From positions 1 through 46,918 of the forward strand of contig CAUHCN010000018.1 in assembly GCA_959604825.1 (NCBI GenBank): a stretch of 46,918 nucleotides of DNA. The letters run 5' to 3'. This document shows positions 7,956 to 14,651 of the stretch, in pieces; positions within the stretch are counted from its first letter, which is position 1; the number at the start of each line of letters is the position of its first letter. A program made the translations under genes and the position numbers. Origin of the DNA: an uncultured Collinsella sp. GTDB taxonomy: Bacteria > Actinomycetota > Coriobacteriia > Coriobacteriales > Coriobacteriaceae. The notes under the pieces were generated by a model, which saw nothing but the letters and a program-made list of their open reading frames with translations, did no database searches and was not told where the DNA came from.

Positions 7956-7994
7956 AACCACCACAAAGGGGACAGGCACCTTTGTGGTGGTTTT
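7956..7994 (+). repeat. CCACCACAAA hairpin repeat, copy 1
   Basis: ACCACCACAAA pairs with TTTGTGGTGGT around a GGGGACAGGCACC centre and is followed by TTTT. The loop is in the forward sense. Four more copies are at 8360-8399, 9938-9977, 10899-10935 and 26704-26738. It may also act as a bidirectional terminator. Confidence 0.85.
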
Positions 7995-8009
7995 AACCAC
8001 GGCAGACCG

Positions 8010-8330
8010 CTAGAGCCCTGCAGGCCAGCGACAGGCGGCCAAGTCGACGTGCATGTCGTCCTTAAACGCCACACCCTCCCCTAGCAAAAGCTCACGTTGA
8101 GCATCGGGACCGCCAAAAGCAAAACCATCGCATATGCGGCCACCGGCAAACACCACGCGGTGACAGGGAATCTCGCCGGGGCGCGGATTGCCATGCAGGG
8201 CATACCCCACGTACCGCGCACTTCGTGGACGTCCAGCAAGAAGCGCCACCTGACCATACGTGGCGACCATCCCCTCGGGAATCTGCTCGACCACCTCGTA
8301 CACCCGCTCAAAAAAGCCCTCAGACGCCAT
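8010..8330 (-). CDS. MGMT-type DNA-binding domain protein with intact PCHR motif
   Basis: This 106-residue protein is the C-terminal domain of O6-alkylguanine-DNA alkyltransferases. It shows the helix-turn-helix region IPEGMVATYGQVALLAGRPRSARYVG and then GEIPCHRVV. The Cys in PCHR is the methyl-accepting residue of true alkyltransferases; ATL proteins have Trp or Ala there. It therefore could repair alkylated guanine, though it lacks the N-terminal domain of Ogt/Ada. The start at 8330 has AAGGGAG upstream. The gene is bracketed by two copies of the CCACCACAAA repeat in opposite orientation. Confidence 0.88.
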   Translation of the reverse strand: MASEGFFERVYEVVEQIPEGMVATYGQVALLAGRPRSARYVGYALHGNPRPGEIPCHRVVFAGGRICDGFAFGGPDAQRELLLGEGVAFKDDMHVDLAACRWPAGL

Positions 8331-8359
8331 TGCTCGCTCCCTTCCACCCGGAATAGCAT

Positions 8360-8399
8360 AAACCACCACAAAGGTGCCTGTCCCCTTTGTGGTGGTTTT
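8360..8399 (-). repeat. CCACCACAAA hairpin repeat, copy 2 (inverted loop)
   Basis: Same stem as copy 1, but the centre reads GGTGCCTGTCCCC, i.e. the loop is inverted. It lies between the alkyltransferase start and the degV stop. Confidence 0.85.
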
Positions 8400-8409
8400 G
8401 GCAGGTGGG

Positions 8410-9264
8410 CTAGTTAACGGGCTGGAAGAAGGCTACGGCTACGGCGCCGGGGCCTACATGGGTGCCGATGGTGGCGCCGATGGTGTGAACGGGCAGTTCG
8501 CCCTCGGTGTGGCCAGCCCACAGTGCCGCGCTGTCCTCGATATACTTCTTGAGCACCGCATCCGAAAGACCCGTATAGCCGAGCGCCAGCGGCATGGAAA
8601 AGTCGATGCCGCCCGCCTTTTCGACCTTCTGGTTGAGCAGGTTACGTCCGTTCTTGGAACCGCGCGCCTTGCCCAGCTGCACGATCAGACCGTCCTCGGC
8701 AGCCACCACGGGCTTTACGTTGAGCAGCGTACCCACGGCACCGGCCGCAGCAGACAGGCGACCGCCGCGCACCAGGTACTCCAACGTCTCGAGCAGGCCG
8801 ATGACGACCACGCGGTCGCGCACGGCCTCGACAGCCGCCGCAACCTGAGCCGCGCCCTGGCCCTCGTCCACCAGGCGCAGCGCATACTCGACCAGCACGC
8901 GCTCGCCCAAGGTCACGTTATTGCTGTCCACGACGAACATGTCGCCGCCCGGCGCCTCGGCAAGTGCCGTACGAGCACTCTGGTTGGTGCCCGAGAGCTT
9001 GGCTCCCACGGTAATAATCACGGCCTCATCGCCGGCCTCACGCGCTTCGGCAATCGCCTGCGAAAAGGCGTACGGGTTGACCTGACCGGTCTTGGGCAGC
9101 TCATCGCGCTCCACAAGCATCTCGTAAAAGCGCTGGTGATCGATGTCGACGCCATCCATATACACATCGGTGCCAAAGGTGACGGACAGCGGCAGAACAC
9201 GCAGAGCGGGGTGCTCCGCCGGCGACATATCGCTTGCGGAATCGGTAATAATGCGGACGGACAT
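8410..9264 (-). CDS. DegV family fatty-acid-binding protein
   Basis: DegV (FakB-type) proteins hold a fatty acid and present it to a kinase; many serve exogenous fatty-acid use in the cytosol. The 284-residue protein begins MSVRIITDSASDMSP, the family's N-terminal signature, and has TSQ-like and SGTNQSAR segments (ligand-binding region), VDSNNVTLGE and LEYLVRGGRLSA, plus the C-terminal GATIGTHVGPGAV. The start has AAGGA upstream. A marR gene lies 119 bases upstream on the same strand, so the pair may be co-transcribed. A second DegV is encoded at 45709-46569. Confidence 0.92.
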   Translation of the reverse strand: MSVRIITDSASDMSPAEHPALRVLPLSVTFGTDVYMDGVDIDHQRFYEMLVERDELPKTGQVNPYAFSQAIAEAREAGDEAVIITVGAKLSGTNQSARTALAEAPGGDMFVVDSNNVTLGERVLVEYALRLVDEGQGAAQVAAAVEAVRDRVVVIGLLETLEYLVRGGRLSAAAGAVGTLLNVKPVVAAEDGLIVQLGKARGSKNGRNLLNQKVEKAGGIDFSMPLALGYTGLSDAVLKKYIEDSAALWAGHTEGELPVHTIGATIGTHVGPGAVAVAFFQPVN

Positions 9265-9383
9265 AACGAATCCTTTCTTGCGCAGGTCTCGCGCAGGGAA
9301 TTTTGACAGCAATGTCCCGGCACGGCGTACGCGCTCAAACGGGACGATGCAGTTCTTGGCTGAAAGCTAGCGCCAGCGCGGCT

Positions 9384-9833
9384 CTAGATCTCGCGCAGGG
9401 TGTTGAGGATCGTGCGCAGCGATGCATACATCTGCTCGCGCTGCTCCACGCCCATGGCCTTGCCGGTGGTATCGAGCACCTCGCGAATGATGCGATCGGC
9501 CTCGCTCATGCTCTCGCCGCCCAGGGCAGTCAGGCGCACCGGAGCACGATACTTGACGGCCGCATCACCCGAGTCGTCAACCTCGACGTAGCCGCCCTCC
9601 TCCAGATGTGCCAGTGTGCGCGAAACGGCGGCACGGGTAACGCCGGCCATGCGGGCGAGGTCGGCGCCAGTCAGGCCGTCCTTGCTGCGCTCAAGATAGT
9701 ACAGGCACATAACGTCGGAGCCCTTGAGGCCCAGCCTTGCGCCTTCGGACGTCTTGATACGCTGAATCTCCTTGTAGAGGCCGCTGATCAGTCCGACAAA
9801 GTCCTCAAAACGTGTCTCGTCGTTCTGCTGCAT
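9384..9833 (-). CDS. MarR family transcriptional regulator
   Basis: A 149-residue winged-helix regulator. The DNA-binding core is LTGADLARMAGVTRAAVSRTLAHLEEGGYVE at about 54-84, with a wing at DDSGDAAVKYRAPVRLT. Long helices at both ends suit dimerisation. The start follows AAAGGCGG. It lies upstream of degV on the same strand. Some MarR proteins (FabT) control fatty-acid genes, so a link to the DegV pair is plausible but is inference. A palindrome at 9919-9934 is a candidate autoregulatory site. Confidence 0.92.
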   Translation of the reverse strand: MQQNDETRFEDFVGLISGLYKEIQRIKTSEGARLGLKGSDVMCLYYLERSKDGLTGADLARMAGVTRAAVSRTLAHLEEGGYVEVDDSGDAAVKYRAPVRLTALGGESMSEADRIIREVLDTTGKAMGVEQREQMYASLRTILNTLREI

Positions 9834-9918
9834 GGTGACGACCGCCTTTCGCTTACATGATGCTAACGGGTAAACATCTTAGCCGCACAAGGCAACACCC
9901 GTACCCAAATATCCCATT

Positions 9919-9934
9919 TGTTAACCCATCAACA
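9919..9934. promoter_or_regulatory. palindrome upstream of marR
   Basis: TGTTAACCCATCAACA is a near-palindrome 86 bases upstream of the marR start. It resembles TGTTGACTATTCAACA at 45601-45616 upstream of the second degV: the outer bases are the same on either strand. Confidence 0.4.
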
Positions 9935-9937
9935 TAA

Positions 9938-9977
9938 AAACCACCACAAAGGGGACAGGCACCTTTGTGGTGGTTTG
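9938..9977 (+). repeat. CCACCACAAA hairpin repeat, copy 3
   Basis: Same hairpin as copy 1 with the forward GGGGACAGGCACC centre. It lies between the B3/B4 gene stop and the marR upstream region. Confidence 0.85.
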
Positions 9978-10005
9978 GGGCATCGAGTTTGATCCGCAGA
10001 CTTCG

Positions 10006-10725
10006 CTACAGCCCCACGCAAGGATTGTCGCGGGTCACAAGCGTTTTAACGACAACCGTCGCTCCCAGATAGCGCTCGAGCAGCTCGGCTAAGCGATCGA
10101 TCGCGGCCTGGCAATCCCCCATCCGCTCGGGCTCCACGCACTCAATCGCCAGGAAAGCATCGGCCGAATCATCGGACAACGCCGTTCGAACGCCATCGCG
10201 CCAGTTCCAGCAGCGGCATACGGCGCCCGCATCATCGATGTAGGCGAGCTCGCCGGGCAGCGTCGGGTCATCTGTCTCCTCGCCAAGCGGCAGAAATGAA
10301 TCGCCACCGTCGGTCACCTTCAGGCAAAGGTCTCCCTCAATCGCGTGCAAATCCTCGCCGCCTACGGGCAGCGCGTAGGACAGCGACACCGTGTTGTAGA
10401 TGTCCACCGCGGGCGTAATGTGGCCCACCGGCTTTCCTTTGAGCACGCGCTTGAGCAGGTTCTCAATTGAGCAACGCGCGCCCTTCTTGGTCTTGAATAG
10501 GCGATATGCCTCGCGCCATGCTTTAACCGGCGCATTCTCGCTGATGGTATCACTCGTCAGGTGACGCTCCGCATCGATATTGGCGCGGTCGAGCAACGCG
10601 GCAATCGCATCAACGTCCTCTTGAGGAATCTGAGCCGCGGGCTTCATGCCCTTTACGACCACAACACCGACAGCCGCCTGCGGAAATAGCTCCCAAAACG
10701 AATCCTCGGCAACGAAACTCTTCAT
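10006..10725 (-). CDS. B3/B4 domain protein (COG3382 type)
   Basis: The 239-residue protein matches the free-standing B3/B4 domain family, related to the tRNA-editing region of phenylalanyl-tRNA synthetase beta. Visible family segments are PVKAWREAYRLFKTKKGARCSIENLLKRV, GHITPAVDIYNTVSLSYALPVGGED and LPGELAYIDDAGAVCRCWNWRDG. The molecular function of the solo form is not established; roles in amino-acid or tRNA quality control have been suggested for the domain. The start at 10725 has GGGAG upstream; an ATG at 10740 does not. It is preceded by a short structured transcript ending in a terminator, which could attenuate it. Confidence 0.85.
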   Translation of the reverse strand: MKSFVAEDSFWELFPQAAVGVVVVKGMKPAAQIPQEDVDAIAALLDRANIDAERHLTSDTISENAPVKAWREAYRLFKTKKGARCSIENLLKRVLKGKPVGHITPAVDIYNTVSLSYALPVGGEDLHAIEGDLCLKVTDGGDSFLPLGEETDDPTLPGELAYIDDAGAVCRCWNWRDGVRTALSDDSADAFLAIECVEPERMGDCQAAIDRLAELLERYLGATVVVKTLVTRDNPCVGL

Positions 10726-10768
10726 GTGCTCTCCCTTCATAGCATGCGCCCGAGCCCGGGTGCCTAAA

Positions 10769-10863
10769 CAAAAAGCGCTCTTACGACGGCCACCTTCAAA
10801 GTCCTACGGTGCCGCCACAAGAGCGCTTACGCTGCCCCCATCCGGAGAAGGGGGCGATATGTC
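10769..10863 (-). ncRNA. short structured RNA or attenuator leader
   Basis: On the minus strand a GCCCCC/GGGGGC hairpin (10834-10855) is followed by a perfect 10-bp stem, AAGCGCTCTT (10773-10782) with AAGAGCGCTT (10819-10828). An inner CGGCACC/GGTGGCCG pairing sits inside it. TTTTTGTTT follows directly. With the promoter at 10870-10898 this makes a transcript of about 95 nt. It ends 44 bases before the B3/B4 start codon. I cannot match it to a known RNA class. Confidence 0.55.
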
Positions 10864-10869
10864 AGGCGT

Positions 10870-10898
10870 ATTGTAACCCGAGTCATTCGCCCAAGCAA
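10870..10898 (-). promoter_or_regulatory. promoter of the short RNA / B3/B4 gene
   Basis: On the minus strand TTGCTT (10893-10898) and TACAAT (10870-10875) are 17 bases apart, a good sigma-70-type match. The predicted start is about 10863. Confidence 0.55.
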
Positions 10899-10935
10899 AA
10901 CCGCCACAAAGGTGCCTGTCCCCTTTGTGGCGGAT
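10899..10935 (-). repeat. CC(A/G)CCACAAA hairpin repeat, copy 4
   Basis: The stem has changed to ACCGCCACAAA/TTTGTGGCGG, so both arms changed together relative to the other copies. The centre is inverted (GGTGCCTGTCCCC). It lies just past the pckA stop, with TTTT on the minus side, and probably terminates pckA. Confidence 0.8.
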
Positions 10936-10952
10936 ATGGACTCGCGGCGACG

Positions 10953-12623
10953 CTAGTGTCGGAGTCCCAGCAGGCCGCGGCCGCGATGACGGGCGTCGGC
11001 GTGCACCTGAGCGTGCGGACCGGCGGCCTTCACGGACTCGGGCAGGTGCGAGTACTTCTTCTCGAAGTTCTCCTCGAACATCACGGCCAAGTTGTGCGCC
11101 GCCTCGTCGTAGCGCGCGGTGCTCTGCCAGTACTGGCGCGGCACCAGGATGCCGTCGGGCACGCCGTGGCACGTGGTGGGAATGTCAACGTTAAAGATAT
11201 CGTCATGCACGAATTCGCTGTCCTCGATGGTACCGTCGAGGGCGCGGGCCACCAGGGCGCGCGTGTAGGCAAGCTCGATGCGATGGCCCACGCCGTAGCC
11301 GCCGCCAATCCAGCCGGTGTTGACCAGGTACACACGCGTGCGGCCGTCGGCGATGCGCTCACCGAGCATCTTGGCATAGACCATGGGGTCGAGCGGCATA
11401 AACGGCTCGCCAAACAGCGAAGAGAACGTGGGCGTGGGCTCGGTGACGCCGACCTCGGTGCCGGGGATCTTGGCCGTAAAGCCCGTCACAAAGTGATACA
11501 TGGCGGCGTCGGCCGTCAGGCGCGAGATGGGCGGCAGCACGCCAAAGGCGTCGCAGGTCAAAAACAGCACGACGCTCGGAGTGGTGCCCATGCCCTTGGT
11601 CCACGCGTTGGGAATGTGCTCCACAGGGTAGGCCACGCGCGTGTTGTGCGTGACCGAGACGTCATCGTAGTTGGGCTTGCGGCTCTCGTCGAGCACCACG
11701 TTTTCGCAGATCGCGCCAAAGCGGACGGCGTTGAAGATCTCAGGCTCGTGGAACGCGTCCAGGCCCTCGCATTTGGCGTAGCAGCCACCCTCGATGTTGA
11801 AGATGCCCATGTCGGACCAACCGTGCTCGTCGTCGCCGATCAGCAGCCGCGTGGGGTTGGCCGAAAGCGTGGTCTTGCCGGTGCCCGACAGGCCAAAGAA
11901 CACCGCGGTCTCGTGCGTGACGGGATCCATACTGGCCGAGCAGTGCATGGGCAGCACGTCGTCCTCGACGGGCAGCAGGTAGTTCATGACGCTGAAGATC
12001 GACTTTTTGATCTCACCGGAGTAGCCGGTGCCGGCGACCAGAATCACGCGTTCCTGGAAGTTGATGACCACGGCGGCGCTGGAGTTGAGGCCCTTAATGG
12101 CAGGATCGCACTGGTAGCCGGGCGCTGCGAGTACGCAGAAGTCGGGCTCGCCGGTGCGCGCGATTTCGCGGGCGAGCGGGCGGGCGAGCATCTGCTTAAT
12201 AAAGAGTGCCTGGCTGGCACGCTCGCAGGCAACGAGCAGTCGACGCGTGTGGTTGCGGTCGGCGCCTGCCATGCCACGGGTAACGAACACGTCGCGCTCG
12301 TTGAGATAGTCGACGATGCCGGCCTTGATGGCCTCATGGCTCTCGACGGACAGCGGGCGGTTGACGGCGCCCCAGGCAATCTTGTCGTGGACATCGGGGG
12401 TGTCGACGATAAAGCGGTCATTGGGGGAACGGCCGGTACGCTCCCCTGTCTCGATCACCAGCGCGCCGTTGGATGCCATGCGGCCTTCTTCGCGGCGGAT
12501 AGCGTGCTCGACGAGCTCCGCGGCGGGTAGATCGACCAGCAGGCGGGGCTGATTCTCGGCGGGATCTTCGACCAGCGTAATACCAAAGTTGGACAAAACA
12601 TCTGCAGGGGTAACACCGGGCAT
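10953..12623 (-). CDS. pckA: ATP-dependent phosphoenolpyruvate carboxykinase
   Basis: Interconverts oxaloacetate + ATP and PEP + CO2 + ADP; in anaerobic gut bacteria it often runs in the CO2-fixing direction. The 556-residue protein shows the substrate-binding GERTGRSPNDRF, the PEPCK-specific P-loop GLSGTGKTTLS, the metal-binding DDEHGWSD and the later EGGCYAK segment, all of the ATP-type family. The start at 12623 has a perfect AAAGGAGG seven bases upstream. Two palindromes lie in its promoter region (12664-12681, 12698-12713). It is downstream of, and on the same strand as, the lactate permease, and both concern C3 metabolism. Confidence 0.96.
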   Translation of the reverse strand: MPGVTPADVLSNFGITLVEDPAENQPRLLVDLPAAELVEHAIRREEGRMASNGALVIETGERTGRSPNDRFIVDTPDVHDKIAWGAVNRPLSVESHEAIKAGIVDYLNERDVFVTRGMAGADRNHTRRLLVACERASQALFIKQMLARPLAREIARTGEPDFCVLAAPGYQCDPAIKGLNSSAAVVINFQERVILVAGTGYSGEIKKSIFSVMNYLLPVEDDVLPMHCSASMDPVTHETAVFFGLSGTGKTTLSANPTRLLIGDDEHGWSDMGIFNIEGGCYAKCEGLDAFHEPEIFNAVRFGAICENVVLDESRKPNYDDVSVTHNTRVAYPVEHIPNAWTKGMGTTPSVVLFLTCDAFGVLPPISRLTADAAMYHFVTGFTAKIPGTEVGVTEPTPTFSSLFGEPFMPLDPMVYAKMLGERIADGRTRVYLVNTGWIGGGYGVGHRIELAYTRALVARALDGTIEDSEFVHDDIFNVDIPTTCHGVPDGILVPRQYWQSTARYDEAAHNLAVMFEENFEKKYSHLPESVKAAGPHAQVHADARHRGRGLLGLRH

Positions 12624-12663
12624 GGGGCCTCCTTTAAAAACGCGACACGTGGACGCGACGCGC

Positions 12664-12681
12664 ACTTTACTCACGTAAAGT
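12664..12681. promoter_or_regulatory. palindrome in the pckA leader/promoter
   Basis: ACTTTACTCACGTAAAGT is a 7-bp perfect inverted repeat with a four-base centre, 41-58 bases upstream of the pckA start. It is a candidate operator. Confidence 0.5.
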
Positions 12682-12697
12682 CCGTTGTACCCGATAT

Positions 12698-12713
12698 GCA
12701 AAAACGTTTTTGC
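12698..12713. promoter_or_regulatory. LacI/CcpA-like operator upstream of pckA
   Basis: GCAAAAACGTTTTTGC is a perfect 16-bp palindrome with a central CG, the form used by LacI-family regulators (PurR and CcpA-type sites). It lies about 80 bases upstream of the pckA start. Confidence 0.55.
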
Positions 12714-12772
12714 GGCAAGGGCGGCAAGCCCGCCCAACGGTCAAAAATCGCAGGCAAGCGGCCTAGTCATTG

Positions 12773-12900
12773 GGGACGTTTTTAAACGACTAATCGTTGG
12801 GGACACTCTTGAACAGGCAACAACCAAGGAGCGTCCCCGGATGCCGGCACTTAGGGACGTTCCCAAAGTGCCGGCACAAAAAGAGCGTCCCTAAGTGCCA
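12773..12900. repeat. cluster of GTCCC / GTGCCGGCAC repeat units
   Basis: At least four related units are packed between the permease stop and the pckA promoter: GGGGACGTTTTT, GAGCGTCCCCGGATGCCGGC, GGGACGTTCCCAAAGTGCC and GAGCGTCCCTAAGTGCC. They match the units at 34-60 and 36556-36617. GTGCCGGCAC is itself palindromic. Confidence 0.65.
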
Positions 12901-12901
12901 A

Positions 12902-14473
12902 CTACAGCGGCAGCCCTTGACCGAGCATGGCGATGATGCTCATGAGGACCAGCATGCCGGCGGCGTAGGGCAGGATGGCGCCCAGAAGCTCGGCGTCCTT
13001 ACCGCGTACATGCACGGCGGCAAGACCGATCGCGAGCGTCTGCGGCGAAATCATCTTACCGGCAGCAACGCCAAGCGCATTCAGCGCGACCATCCAGTAG
13101 TCGCTCACACCCAGCGCTGTAGCAGCCTGGCTCTGGATGGGGCCAAACAGCATGCCTGAGGACGTGCCCGAACCGGTCACGAACGCACCGACGGCGCCGA
13201 TCCACGGAGCCAGAATCGGGTACAGGCCGCCAGCGACCGCAATGCAAAACGCGCTGATCGAAGAAATCATGCCCGCATAGCCCATCACCTTGGCGCAACC
13301 CAGCACCGAAAGCATGGTAATGACTGTCGGCATCATCTGCTTGACGGTCGCGGCCAGCACCTCACCCATCAAGCGCGGCGAAGCGCCCTGAATGGCACCG
13401 CCGACAAACGCAGCCAGGAAAATCCAAACACCCGGCGTGTTGATCCACGAAAACGTAAGCGTGCCGGGGTTCTCGCCGCAATACACCTGCACGTGACTCG
13501 CAAACGGCGCGAGCGCGGCGTGCACGACGGGCACCAGGTTGGAGGTACCCAACAGCAGCACAAAAATCAGGATGAAGCACGACCAGGCAGAAAGCGCCGA
13601 CTTAGCGGTGAGCTGTTCGCCGGCCTCGATATTCATGTGAAAGCGTGCGTCCAGATGCCCCGACTTCTCGGCACGCATAGCAAGCGCAGCTGTCAGCCCG
13701 AGCGAAACGATAGAACCGACGACGACGGCAAGCTCGGGACCCACAAACCTAGCAACGACCAGAGCCGCACCGGCAAAGGACACGCCGGAGAGCACGGCGA
13801 TGCCCGCCGCGCCACGTAGGCGCTCGGCAACGCCTGCAACGTTGCCCTGGTCATCGGCAACACGACCAGCAACCAGTACGATAAACAGCGGCATCATCAC
13901 AAAGAAAGGCGCCAACTGCACCAGCTGAACGGTCGCCAGGTGCAGGGAATCCAGACCCACCAAGTCGGCAACGGACACCGTGGGGATGCCGATGGAGCCG
14001 TAGGGTGTGGGTACGCCGTTGGCCAGCAGGCAGATGAGCACGGCGGGCACGGCCTCAAAACCCAGGCCCGCGAGCATGCCGGCAGGAATGGCGACGGCAG
14101 TGCCAAAACCGGCCATGCCCTCCATAAAACCACCGAAGCACCAGGCCACGAGCAGCGCCAGCAGACGGCGGTCGCTGCTGATGGAGGTGATCATGCTGCC
14201 GATCACGTCCATGGCGCCCGTGCGAACGCACAGGTTATACGTGAATACCGCGGCGATGATCACCAGGACGATGGGCCACAGAGCCATCAAAAAGCCTTCA
14301 AGCGAGGCGGTCGCGATCTGCGCTGCCGGCAGGTGCCACCATGCGAAGGCAAGCACGCACGAAAGGACAAACGATCCGATAGCGGCCTTCCAAGCTGGCC
14401 ATTTAAAGCACAGCAGCATCACGACCAGCCAAATAATCGGCACAAGAGCCAGTAAGAATGCGGCGACGTCCAT
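12902..14473 (-). CDS. lctP: L-lactate permease family transporter
   Basis: A membrane transporter of the LctP family that takes up lactate (or glycolate) with protons. The 523-residue protein has about 12-14 hydrophobic segments. Family-typical stretches are CFGGFMEGMAGFGTAVAIPAG (the conserved loop), LANGVPTPYGSIGIPT and the C-terminal GTGSGTSSGMLFGPIQ-like sequence (VTGSGTSSGMLFGPIQ). The start at 14473 has AAGGAG upstream. Lactate import feeding pyruvate and then PEP metabolism fits with pckA next door. An operator-like palindrome is next to its promoter. Confidence 0.9.
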   Translation of the reverse strand: MDVAAFLLALVPIIWLVVMLLCFKWPAWKAAIGSFVLSCVLAFAWWHLPAAQIATASLEGFLMALWPIVLVIIAAVFTYNLCVRTGAMDVIGSMITSISSDRRLLALLVAWCFGGFMEGMAGFGTAVAIPAGMLAGLGFEAVPAVLICLLANGVPTPYGSIGIPTVSVADLVGLDSLHLATVQLVQLAPFFVMMPLFIVLVAGRVADDQGNVAGVAERLRGAAGIAVLSGVSFAGAALVVARFVGPELAVVVGSIVSLGLTAALAMRAEKSGHLDARFHMNIEAGEQLTAKSALSAWSCFILIFVLLLGTSNLVPVVHAALAPFASHVQVYCGENPGTLTFSWINTPGVWIFLAAFVGGAIQGASPRLMGEVLAATVKQMMPTVITMLSVLGCAKVMGYAGMISSISAFCIAVAGGLYPILAPWIGAVGAFVTGSGTSSGMLFGPIQSQAATALGVSDYWMVALNALGVAAGKMISPQTLAIGLAAVHVRGKDAELLGAILPYAAGMLVLMSIIAMLGQGLPL

Positions 14474-14570
14474 AGGTAGAAGCTCCTTGGTACCGCGAGG
14501 GCGGCATCGGGGGGTCATAAAACTTCAACAGAATACCGCACGCTTACCGACAAATTGCTGCCGCCTGCCG

Positions 14571-14593
14571 AATATATTGAACAACCTGTTCAA
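14571..14593. promoter_or_regulatory. lctP operator with adjacent -10 box
   Basis: TTGAACA-ACC-TGTTCAA (14577-14593) is a perfect 7-bp inverted repeat. On the minus strand it is directly followed by TATATT (a -10 for lctP), so a bound repressor would occupy the promoter spacer. It also lies upstream of the flippase promoter, TATACT at 14619-14624. Confidence 0.6.
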
Positions 14594-14651
14594 AATAACG
14601 AATCGATACCACCGCGGCTATACTAGAGCGCAGCAATAGAAAGGAATCGCC

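Noticed and set aside
8010..8330. ATL (alkyltransferase-like) without active Cys
   Set aside because: The motif is PCHR, with the reactive Cys present, so it is not an ATL by this criterion.
10726..10863. T-box riboswitch before the B3/B4 gene
   Set aside because: GGCGGCACCG is only a partial match to the antiterminator core, and the leader from the predicted start is too short for stem I.
7956..10935. CRISPR array from the recurring CCACCACAAA units
   Set aside because: Copies are hundreds of bases to kilobases apart, are self-complementary hairpins, and have genes in between; no cas genes are present.
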